This document shows positions 54,459-64,000 of a stretch of DNA of 64,000 nt, piece by piece. This stretch comes from Nakamurella alba (GTDB taxonomy: Bacteria > Actinomycetota > Actinomycetes > Mycobacteriales > Nakamurellaceae): contig NZ_WLYK01000013.1 of the NCBI RefSeq assembly GCF_009707545.1, positions 53,630-117,629 on the forward strand, written 5' to 3'. The notes beneath the pieces were generated by a model. The model ran no database searches, was not told where the DNA came from, and was given only the letters and a program-made list of their open reading frames with translations. The position numbers and the translations under genes are program-made. Positions within the stretch are counted from its first letter, which is position 1, and each line of letters starts with the position of its first letter.

Positions 54459-55997
54459 ATGCGGAAGTCCGACGGGACCGTGCTGCACGCCGTGGCGGCG
54501 TTGCGGGCCGGCCAACCGGTGGTGCTGATCGACGACAGCGGTCCCGAGTGCGTGGGCGCCGTCACCGCAGCGGGCGAGCACACCACGCCCGAGGTGGTGG
54601 CGTTCTCGGTGCGTCACGGATCCGGGTTCCTCACCGTCGCGGTGACCGGTGCCGATGCCGACCGGTTCGGGCTGGTGCCGATGGATCCGGCCGCTGCTCC
54701 CGGGTCGCGGGGCTACACCGTCAGCGTGGACGCGCTGGGCGGGGGCACCGGGATCTCCGCGGAGGACCGCTCGCTGACCGTCCGCACCCTGGCCGACCCG
54801 GCCGGGTCGTGCCTGGACCTGTCCCGGCCCGGACACGTCGTCCCGATCCGGGTCGCCGATGACGGCACCGCCTCGCACCGGGCCCTGCCGGAGGTCGCCG
54901 TCGGCCTCGTCACCGCCGCCGGTCTGCGGCCGGTGGCCGCGCTCACCGCCCTCGTCGGCGACCTGGCCCCGGGCGGACTGCCCGGGCGCGACGGCCTCGA
55001 GGCCTTCGCCGCCGAGCACGACCTGTGCGCGGTGACGGTCGACGAGGTCGTGTCGTTCCTGGCCACCCCACGCGTGGTGGCGTTGCGCGGCAGCACCCTG
55101 CGCACCGACCGGCACGAGGTCCGGGTGCAGGCGTACCGCGACGTGCGTGGCGGACCGGTGCACAGTGCGACGATGTGGGGTGAGCTGCCCGAGCACGGCG
55201 CGGCGGTGCACATCCACGTCGACTGCCCGCAGGAACACCTGCTCGGCGGGGTGCTGTGCGGCTGCCGGTCACGTCGCGACGCCGCGATCCGGGCGTTGGA
55301 GTGGTCGGGTTCGGGCGCACTGGTGCGGGTGGCCGTCCGGGCTCCGGAGGATGCGATCGCCACCTGGTGCGCCGCCGGCGCCGACCCGGACCGCGCCGCG
55401 CACGTGGCCACCGCTGCGGCGATCGTCGCGGAGCTGGGTCTCGTGTCCGTGACCGCGGTGGAGATCGGCGACGACCTGGTCGGAGCACTGTGGGACCACG
55501 GCGTGCGGGTCGGACCGCGTGACCGGGCCCCGCGGTCGGTGGTCCGGGCTCCCGGCGCGGCCGCCGGGGCCGACACCCTCGCCACCGTGATCGGCACTGT
55601 GGTGCACGGTGACAAGCGCGGCCGGGAACTGGGTTTCCCGACCGCCAACATCGGTATCGAGGTGGATCGCTGCCGGCTGCCGGACGGTGTCTACGGCGGG
55701 CTGGCCCGGGTGGTCGGCGACGCCGGCCCGTCCGACTTCGTCCCGGCGGCGATCAGCGTCGGGTCCAATCCGACGTTCCCCGGCACCGACCAGCGCTTCG
55801 AGGTGCACCTGCTCGACTTCACCGGGGACCTGTACGGCCGCCGTGTCGAGGTGCTGCCGCTGACGTTCGTCCGCCCGACCCTGCCCTTCGAGTCCGTCGA
55901 GGCCCTGGTCGTGCAGATCGAGAGCGACATCCGCGAGATCCGGCGGCTGGCCATGGTGCCGCCGGCGGTGGCCGCCCGCACCCACTCGTCCAACTGA
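54459..55997 (+). CDS. Fusion of RibB-like, RibA-like and riboflavin kinase domains
   Basis: 512 residues. Residues ~8-205 resemble DHBP synthase (RHGSGF 52-57, SAEDRSLTVRT, RPGHVVPI 123-130), but the catalytic acidic loop D-D-E-D-R-E-N-E-G-D reads DDSGPECVGAV and the G-G-H-T-E-A motif is lost. Residues ~205-360 resemble GTP cyclohydrolase II: the zinc cysteines survive (Cys256, Cys267, Cys269) but the R-Q-E-G-R-G-I-G-L motif is absent. Residues ~377-495 are an intact riboflavin kinase (GRELGFPTANI, SVGSNPTF, catalytic Glu448 in RFEVHLLDFTGDLYG). Expected activity: riboflavin to FMN; the rest may bind or sense. RBS GAGGAGG 8 nt before ATG 54459. Confidence 0.83.
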   Translation: MRKSDGTVLHAVAALRAGQPVVLIDDSGPECVGAVTAAGEHTTPEVVAFSVRHGSGFLTVAVTGADADRFGLVPMDPAAAPGSRGYTVSVDALGGGTGISAEDRSLTVRTLADPAGSCLDLSRPGHVVPIRVADDGTASHRALPEVAVGLVTAAGLRPVAALTALVGDLAPGGLPGRDGLEAFAAEHDLCAVTVDEVVSFLATPRVVALRGSTLRTDRHEVRVQAYRDVRGGPVHSATMWGELPEHGAAVHIHVDCPQEHLLGGVLCGCRSRRDAAIRALEWSGSGALVRVAVRAPEDAIATWCAAGADPDRAAHVATAAAIVAELGLVSVTAVEIGDDLVGALWDHGVRVGPRDRAPRSVVRAPGAAAGADTLATVIGTVVHGDKRGRELGFPTANIGIEVDRCRLPDGVYGGLARVVGDAGPSDFVPAAISVGSNPTFPGTDQRFEVHLLDFTGDLYGRRVEVLPLTFVRPTLPFESVEALVVQIESDIREIRRLAMVPPAVAARTHSSN

Positions 55998-56015
55998 TCG
56001 CCAACGGAGGACCGC

Positions 56016-56918
56016 ATGACCAGATCCACCACGGTGCCGGAGGTCGTCAGCGACGGCCACGCCTTCCTGGAGGGCGTGCGGTGGCACGACGGCGACGCCT
56101 ACGCCTCCGACTTCTTCGCCCACCGGGTGCTGCGCTGGCCCGGCGGCATCGGTGAGCCACAGACGGTGTGCGAGATCCCTGAGCAATCATCGGGTCTCGG
56201 TTGGACACCGGACGGCGATCTGCTGGTGGTCTCGATGACGGACCGCCGGCTGCTCCGCCTGCACGACGGGGCGCTGACCGAGGTCGCGTCGATCGCCGGA
56301 TTCGCCACCTGGCACGCGAACGACATGGTCGTCGACGAGCGGGGTCGTGCGTACATCGGCAACTTCGGCTGGGACGAGGCCACGGACCCTGTCATCGCGC
56401 CGGCCACCCTGGTCCGGGTCGACCCGGACGGCACCGTCACGCCCGTGGCGGAGGACATGATCTGCCCCAACGGGATGGCGATCAGCCCGGACGGCGCGAC
56501 GCTCTACGTCAACGAGACCTTCGCCGCGCGAGTGACCGCGTTCGACCGACTGCCCGACGGATCGCTGACCAACCGCCGGGTGTGGGCCTCGTTCACCGAC
56601 CAGGTGTTCACCACCGTGCCGGAGGCGCTGGCGGCCGGGGTGCTGCTGCCCGACGGGATGGCCCTGGACGAGTCGGGAGCCCTGTGGCTGGCCGATTGTC
56701 ATGGCGACGGCATCACCCGGGTGGCCGAGGGCGGTGGGGTGCTGGAGCACGTCTCCACCGCCCCGCACACCGTCTTCGCCGCCACCCTGGGCGGACCCGA
56801 CCGCCGCACGCTCTTCCTCGCGTGCACGTTCCGCTACGGGGACGGTGACCCGAGCGTCGAGCACCGCGGCACGCTCCGTCGCATCGAGGTCGAGGTGCCC
56901 GGCGCCGGACGACCCTGA
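56016..56918 (+). CDS. SMP-30/gluconolactonase-family lactonase
   Basis: 300 residues, six-bladed propeller. The metal ligands are placed as in the family: Glu in AFLEGVRWHDGDAY, Asn in WHANDMVVDERGRAYIGNFG, Asn in MICPNGMAISPDGATLYVNET and Asp in LPDGMALDESGALWLADCHGDGITRV. Hydrolyses lactones; in this cluster the natural substrate would be the lactone made by a Baeyer-Villiger-type monooxygenase. 18 bp after the flavin fusion gene and ended by a strong hairpin, so a two-gene operon under operator H. Confidence 0.85.
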   Translation: MTRSTTVPEVVSDGHAFLEGVRWHDGDAYASDFFAHRVLRWPGGIGEPQTVCEIPEQSSGLGWTPDGDLLVVSMTDRRLLRLHDGALTEVASIAGFATWHANDMVVDERGRAYIGNFGWDEATDPVIAPATLVRVDPDGTVTPVAEDMICPNGMAISPDGATLYVNETFAARVTAFDRLPDGSLTNRRVWASFTDQVFTTVPEALAAGVLLPDGMALDESGALWLADCHGDGITRVAEGGGVLEHVSTAPHTVFAATLGGPDRRTLFLACTFRYGDGDPSVEHRGTLRRIEVEVPGAGRP

Positions 56919-56926
56919 TCCGGTAC

Positions 56927-56964
56927 GCCAAGGGCCCGGTCGCTGTGGCGATCGGGCCCTTGGC
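56927..56964. terminator. Strong bidirectional terminator
   Basis: GCCAAGGGCCCG and CGGGCCCTTGGC pair perfectly and the stem extends inward (TCGC/GCGA, plus one G-T pair) to a 4-nt loop TGTG. Lies between convergent SMP-30 and alpha/beta hydrolase genes. Confidence 0.92.
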
Positions 56965-56997
56965 AGTTGCGTTCTTTCTGTGTGCCGGCGCTCGTGA

Positions 56998-57879
56998 TCA
57001 ACCGGCGCCGTGGCCGATCCGGTGCAGGAACTCCCGCAGGTCGGCCACGAAGGCCTCAGGCTGCTCCTCCGGGACCCAGTGCCCGCACTCCCGGAACTCC
57101 GTGCACCGCACGACGTCCGGGTCCGCGGCGATCTCCGGGATCATGCCGCGCAGCAGAGGGCCGCTGTTGCTCCACGTCCCGACCATCACGTGCAGCGGGA
57201 GGGTGAGCTTCCCGGCGGCCAGCAGATCCGCGTTGCGGACGGCATCGTCCGGGAGGGCCCGGTAGGCCTCGAAGGCCGCGCGCATCGCGCCCGGCTGCTC
57301 GTAGGCCTCGGTGTAGTGGTCCCGGTCGGCGCGGGTGATCCGTTCCGGGTGGTGGGCGCGCAGGTCGAAGAACTGGTCGAGGTAGGCCCGTTCGCGGCCG
57401 GCGACCAGCATCTCCGCGACGTCACGGGCGCCGTGGAACGCGACGTGCCAGACCTTCGGGTTGGCCAGCAGCGACGACCACGCCGCGGTGCCCGGCACCG
57501 GGGCGTCGACGAGGCACAGACCGGCGATGTCGTCGGGGAACTCGGTGGCGTAGGCGAAGGCGAGGAACGATCCCATGTCGTGGCCGACCACCACCGGTCG
57601 CTGCCCGGGCGCGAGAACGTCCATCAGCAACCGGATGTCCCGCGCCATGGTGACCTTGTCGTACCCGCCGTGGGGCCGGCCGGACAGGCCGGCCCCACGG
57701 TGATCAGGTGCGATCACCAGATGATCGGCGGCGAGATCGTCGATCACGTGCCGCCACTCGTACCATGTCTGCGGGAAGCCGTGCAGCAGCAACAGCGGTG
57801 GCCCCTCCCCGGCGGAGACGTGATGCAGCACCACGTCCCCGACCAGGGTCCGGCCGTGCCGCAGACCGGATGTGGTCAT
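56998..57879 (-). CDS. Alpha/beta hydrolase with Asp nucleophile (epoxide hydrolase/dehalogenase type)
   Basis: 293 residues. LLLLHGFPQTWYEWRHVIDDL gives the oxyanion H-G-F-P, VVVGHDMGSFLAFAYATEFP has Asp at the nucleophile position, and ECGHWVPEEQPEAF the catalytic His. The Asp nucleophile puts it with epoxide hydrolases and haloacetate/haloalkane dehalogenases, not esterases. DHRGAGLSGRPHGGYDKVTMARDI is typical of soluble epoxide hydrolases. ATG 57879 overlaps the stop of the second binding protein (ATGA), an unusual pairing of an importer component with a cytoplasmic hydrolase. Confidence 0.82.
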   Translation of the reverse strand: MTTSGLRHGRTLVGDVVLHHVSAGEGPPLLLLHGFPQTWYEWRHVIDDLAADHLVIAPDHRGAGLSGRPHGGYDKVTMARDIRLLMDVLAPGQRPVVVGHDMGSFLAFAYATEFPDDIAGLCLVDAPVPGTAAWSSLLANPKVWHVAFHGARDVAEMLVAGRERAYLDQFFDLRAHHPERITRADRDHYTEAYEQPGAMRAAFEAYRALPDDAVRNADLLAAGKLTLPLHVMVGTWSNSGPLLRGMIPEIAADPDVVRCTEFRECGHWVPEEQPEAFVADLREFLHRIGHGAG

Positions 57880-59120
57880 CCGCGGATCGGACCGAACGGG
57901 TCCGGGATCTCCGGCTGGCCGGCGTCCTTCATCACGGCGCCGTCGAAGGTCAGCGCATGGTAGGGCACCTTCGGGAACCGCGGGTAGGCATCCGCGTCGA
58001 CATCGGTGCCCAGGTCGGCCGGACTGAAGGTGACCAGGTCGAAGAGGTCGATGTCCTTCGCCTTGCCCAATGCCTCGAGCATGCTCTCCTTGGTCACGTC
58101 ACCCTGGATGGTCTTGGCCACCTCGGCCGCCGCGTAGACCGACAGCCAGGCGTTGAGGCCGGCGAGCCGCCGCAGCGCCGGGTCCTTCGCCACCCCGTTG
58201 TCGTCGAGTTCCTTGTTGTAGCGGGCGATCCCGTCCACCGACAGGTCGTCGGTCGAGGGGTACGGGGACGTCACCATCAGCCGGCTCGCGAGCGCGCCGA
58301 GCCCGGCCCCTTCGGACTGGCCGAGCGAGAACGCCGTGCCACCGAGTTGCGCCTGGAGACCGATGGCATCGGCCGCCTTGACGAAGGCCTGACCACCGGT
58401 CGGCCCGAGCTGGATCAGCACGGCGTCGGCACCGCTGTCCTTGACCTGCTGGGCGAACGGGGTGAAGTCGGTGACGCCCTGGGTGGGCACCTTGATCATC
58501 GGCTTGACCTCGAGACCGATGGCCTCGCCGACGGCGCCGGTGACCTCGGCCTGCTTGATGCCGATGCCGAGATCGACCGTCACCACCACCATGGACTTCG
58601 CGCCGCCGTCCTTGAAGGCCTGGGGCGAAGCGGCATAGGCGCCGAACGTGCCCGGCGCCAACGGGAAGGTGATCGGGCTGACGTAGTCGAGATCCGCTCC
58701 GGTGGACACACTGCCGATGTCCGGGATCTTCGCCGCCTCGATGATCGGCAGTGTCTGCGGGCTGTAGATGTCGACGCGCCCGAGAACGGCGTCCGCACCG
58801 TCGGTGTCGGCCTGGCGGGCACAGGCCATCGCCTGGTTCACATCGCCGCGGGTGTTGCAGAAGGTCATCGTGATCTGCTTGCCGTTGACCCCACCGGCCT
58901 TGTTGATGGCCGCCACGGCGGCGTTGGCACCCGCCTCGACGTCGGGGTAGTTGGTCAGGCTGCTGCCCACCGCGGCGGTGACCTGGAAGTGGATGCCGCC
59001 GTCACCCCCACCACCGCCGGACGACGTCGATCCGGACGTGTCGGCGCTGCTCCCGCACGCGGTGACGCCCAGGGCGATCACCATCGCGGGCACGGCCCGG
59101 CGGACGAGGGAAAGCTTCAT
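57876..59120 (-). CDS. ABC substrate-binding lipoprotein 2 (paralogue of lipoprotein 1)
   Basis: 414 residues. Lipobox LGVTACG, Gly/Ser-rich linker, then GSSLTNYPDVEAGANAAVAAINKAGGVNGKQITMTFCNTRGDVNQAMACARQ, nearly colinear with the protein at 48557-49810, including the Cys pair. The second lobe reads VPTQGVTDFTPFAQQVKDSGADAVLIQLGPTGGQAF. No permease or ATPase lies beside it, so it probably feeds the LivHMG/LivF transporter encoded 9-14 kb away, with a different ligand preference. GGAGGA precedes ATG 59120. Under operator I. Confidence 0.88.
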   Translation of the reverse strand: MKLSLVRRAVPAMVIALGVTACGSSADTSGSTSSGGGGGDGGIHFQVTAAVGSSLTNYPDVEAGANAAVAAINKAGGVNGKQITMTFCNTRGDVNQAMACARQADTDGADAVLGRVDIYSPQTLPIIEAAKIPDIGSVSTGADLDYVSPITFPLAPGTFGAYAASPQAFKDGGAKSMVVVTVDLGIGIKQAEVTGAVGEAIGLEVKPMIKVPTQGVTDFTPFAQQVKDSGADAVLIQLGPTGGQAFVKAADAIGLQAQLGGTAFSLGQSEGAGLGALASRLMVTSPYPSTDDLSVDGIARYNKELDDNGVAKDPALRRLAGLNAWLSVYAAAEVAKTIQGDVTKESMLEALGKAKDIDLFDLVTFSPADLGTDVDADAYPRFPKVPYHALTFDGAVMKDAGQPEIPDPFGPIRG

Positions 59121-59273
59121 TGCTCCTCCATGCAGGTCGGTTCCCGGCCCTTCCCGCGAGCGCGAGGGGCCTTTTGTCCGGATTCCGGCACGCCTGGGCG
59201 GCGCGACCGGACGACGCTCCGGCGGACCGGCACGACTCCGTGCCGTGGTGGCGGGAACGCCCTCGTCGAGCAT

Positions 59274-59326
59274 CCGAACTATTGTTTGTTTGGAGACATG
59301 GTGGCATGGCTCCGTGCGGGACACAA
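59274..59326 (-). promoter_or_regulatory. Promoter with island operator I
   Basis: Minus strand: -35 TTGTGT (59326-59321), 17-nt spacer, -10 CACCAT (59303-59298), then operator CCAAACAA-ACAA-TAGTTCGG (59293-59274). Layout and the CACCATG...AAACAAACAA string match the promoter of the paralogous binding-protein gene at 49824-49875. Confidence 0.78.
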
Positions 59327-59397
59327 GACAGCGGACCGACTTTCCCGATGGTGTCCGGCACTTGTCCGGGATCCTGCTTCCGGGGCACGCTCGTCCG

Positions 59398-60090
59398 GTG
59401 ACCCCGACGAGCACGCCACCGGCAGCCCTGGCCCGGACGATCCGCGAGCGGATCCGCCAGGAGGCGGACCCGGTGCTCGCCCCGGGCATGCAGGCCTACA
59501 TGAAGTCGGAGATGCCGTTCGCCGGCGTCCGGGTGCCGGCGACGCGGGCGCTGACCCTGGCGGCGGCGCGCGAGGTGGGCCTGGCCGATCCGGACGCCAT
59601 CGCCGTTGCCGCACTGGATCTCTGGCGCGAGGCGGAGGTCCGGGAGGAGCGGTACGCCGCGCAGGCGCTGCTGACCCTGAAGCCGGTCCGCGGCCGCCCC
59701 GACCTGCTGCCGGTGCACCGCGAGATGATCGTGGACGGCGCCTGGTGGGACCACGTCGACGAGGCCTCGCACCGGGTCGGCGAGGTGCTGTTGGCCGACC
59801 CGGCGGGTACCCGGCCGGAGATCATGCGGTGGTCCGCCTCCGACGACCGCTGGCTGCGCCGCGCGGCGATCATCTGCCAGCTGGACGCCAGGACCCGCAC
59901 CGACACCGACCTGCTGGAGGCGACGATCTCCGCCGCCATGGACGAGTCGGAGTTCTTCCTGCGCAAGGGGATCGGCTGGGCCCTGCGGCAGTACGCGCGC
60001 ACCGACCAGGGTTGGGTGCGAGACTTCCTGCACCGGTTCGACGGCCGGCTGTCCGCGCTGTCGGTCCGGGAGGCGACGAAGCACTTCTGA
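59398..60090 (+). CDS. DNA alkylation repair protein (AlkD-like HEAT repeats)
   Basis: 230 residues from GTG 59398. All-helical: ALARTIRERIRQEADPVLAPGMQAYMKSEMPFAGVRVPATRAL, YAAQALLTL, WWDHVDEASHRVGEVLLA, WLRRAAIICQL and FFLRKGIGWALRQYARTDQGWVRDFL. These are the helix pairs of the AlkC/AlkD glycosylase family, which flips out bulky N-alkylated bases, with the W-x-x-V-D and R-K-x-x-x-W-x-L-R motifs visible. Divergent from the second binding protein; probably outside the catabolic regulon and marks its right edge. Confidence 0.83.
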   Translation: MTPTSTPPAALARTIRERIRQEADPVLAPGMQAYMKSEMPFAGVRVPATRALTLAAAREVGLADPDAIAVAALDLWREAEVREERYAAQALLTLKPVRGRPDLLPVHREMIVDGAWWDHVDEASHRVGEVLLADPAGTRPEIMRWSASDDRWLRRAAIICQLDARTRTDTDLLEATISAAMDESEFFLRKGIGWALRQYARTDQGWVRDFLHRFDGRLSALSVREATKHF

Positions 60091-60111
60091 CTCACGCGCG
60101 GGAGGTCGGGA

Positions 60112-60471
60112 ATGGCACCGGGTTCGGTGGACGAGTACCTGGCGGGCTTCGACCCGGAACGACGGGCGGTGCTGGAGCAGTTCCGGCAGGCGGTGCATCG
60201 TGCCGTCCCCGGCGTCACCGAGACGATCAGCTACGGCATGCCGACCTTCGAGCTGGACGGCCGGCGGTTGGTCCATGTGGCCGGCTGGAAGAAGCACGTC
60301 GCGTTCTACCCGACCCCTGGTGGCGACCCGGAGTTCGAGAGGGCCATCGACCCGTACCGCGCGGCCAAGGCCGCCCTGCACTTCCGTTACTCCGATCCGA
60401 TCCCGTTGCCGCTGGTCGAACAGATCGTCACGCTGCTGCGGGAACGCGACGGCGCCGACGATTCATCCTGA
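60112..60471 (+). CDS. DUF1801 (YdhG-like) protein
   Basis: 119 residues. SVDEYLAGFDPERRAVLEQFRQAVHRAVPGVTETISYGMPTFELDGRRLVHVAGWKKHVAFYPTP is characteristic of DUF1801, a small fold of unknown function related to iron-chaperone-like YdhG. The A-L-H-F-R-Y-S-D-P-I-P-L-P-L-V motif near the end is also typical. 21 bp after the AlkD-like gene in the same direction, with GGGAGG 7 nt before ATG, so probably one operon. Confidence 0.8.
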   Translation: MAPGSVDEYLAGFDPERRAVLEQFRQAVHRAVPGVTETISYGMPTFELDGRRLVHVAGWKKHVAFYPTPGGDPEFERAIDPYRAAKAALHFRYSDPIPLPLVEQIVTLLRERDGADDSS

Positions 60472-60579
60472 CGCCCTGCAACCAACCGGTCGCTCCCGCC
60501 GTCCTGAGTGGTGTCGGCAGGAGCTCTGCCGTCCACACGGTGCACGGCGCGGTCGCCGGGCGGGTGACGGGAGCGGTGG

Positions 60580-63671
<3,092 letters not shown>

Positions 63672-63682
63672 TCATTTGTTGT

Positions 63683-63718
63683 CCGGTGGCGGCGTTCCAG
63701 GTGGAACGCCGCCACCGG
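63683..63718 (+). terminator. leuA terminator
   Basis: CCGGTGGCGGCGTTCC and GGAACGCCGCCACCGG form a perfect 16-bp stem with loop AGGT, 11 nt after the leuA stop. Confidence 0.93.
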
Positions 63719-64000
63719 TGTCTCCGGGGTTGCTCTGGCGTGGCGATGCGGCGTGGTGATGCGGCATGACTGGTGCGGTCCGCAGCATTTCCCGGGCCGT
63801 CCACCCAGACTCCGTGAGGCCGAACAGCCCCCGAAGGCCGCAAGTCCCGACCGGTAGCCCTCGTCGGCCCCTCACCACCTCACCCGACCGCGGGCCGCAG
63901 ATTCCCGCATGTCCCGGGCCGTCCACCGACGCACCGGGGGGTGTTGCAGAATCGGTCTCCGGTGGGGTGTGGCGTGACCGGCTCTGACCTGCGGGTTTGG
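63719..64000. other. Downstream end of window, no gene seen
   Basis: No convincing coding frame in 280 bp. A 15-bp direct repeat CCCGGGCCGTCCACC occurs near 63790 and again near 63915. Confidence 0.4.

Noticed and set aside
63673..63689. ATTTGTTGTCCGG after leuA as a tenth island operator
   Set aside because: Only the right half resembles the motif; the left half is absent and it lies downstream of a stop codon next to a terminator.

Overview
The window looks like chromosomal DNA of a GC-rich actinomycete. Reasons: a WhiB-family regulator, a mycobacterial-type Crp, a PonA2-type penicillin-binding protein with a PASTA domain, many GTG starts, and many leaderless starts with a TANNNT box 6-7 nt ahead of the first codon. 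The order nth - small membrane protein - crp - MBL hydrolase - RidA - DUF4177 - two GET3-like ATPases - whiB4 - ponA2 - metallophosphoesterase is that of Mycobacterium tuberculosis Rv3674c-Rv3683. The genus cannot be fixed from this; a Nakamurella- or Pseudonocardiales-like organism is a weak guess.

Layout. 0-14 kb: the conserved crp/whiB4/ponA2 block, with an added GT-C-like membrane protein, an RlmA-like rRNA methyltransferase, a NUDIX hydrolase and a second MBL protein, closed by tRNA-Pro(CGG) and a strong terminator. 14-20.7 kb: ordinary single genes (DUF2510 protein, S9 peptidase, acyl-CoA synthetase, NADPH:FMN reductase-like protein, lipoprotein). 20.7-23.1 kb: asd and the aspartokinase gene, with an internal beta-subunit start. 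61.7-63.7 kb: leuA behind a leucine-rich leader peptide. In mycobacteria ask and leuA are immediate divergent neighbours; here about 38 kb lies between them.

That 38 kb is a catabolic island. It holds nine copies of one palindrome, CCGAACAA-N4-TTGTTCGG or variants, each in the promoter region of a transcription unit and several directly abutting a recognisable -10 box. Two paralogous TetR regulators with the same recognition-helix sequence are encoded inside and are the obvious candidates to bind it. The units are: (1) TetR1; (2) EthD-like protein and Gfo/Idh dehydrogenase; (3) MaoC, acyl-CoA dehydrogenase, epoxide hydrolase, thioesterase; (4) thiolase, crotonase, two luciferase-like oxidoreductases, CaiB CoA-transferase, flavin reductase; (5) acyl-CoA dehydrogenase, two SDRs, cupin; (6) substrate-binding protein, a LivH-LivM-LivG triple fusion, LivF, NtaA-type monooxygenase, a 6-oxocamphor-hydrolase homologue, MFS carrier, hypothetical; (7) Cys-less thiolase-like protein, DUF35 partner, acyl-CoA synthetase, SnoaL-like protein; (8) a RibB/RibA/riboflavin-kinase fusion and an SMP-30 lactonase; (9) a second substrate-binding protein and an alpha/beta hydrolase.

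Taken together the island reads as uptake and degradation of an alicyclic or terpenoid ketone. FMN-dependent monooxygenation would be fed by the flavin reductase and the riboflavin kinase domain. The ring would open by retro-Claisen cleavage of a cyclic 1,3-diketone and/or by lactone hydrolysis, followed by CoA activation and beta-oxidation. The substrate is not identifiable from sequence alone. No integrase, transposase, CRISPR array or rRNA gene was seen.
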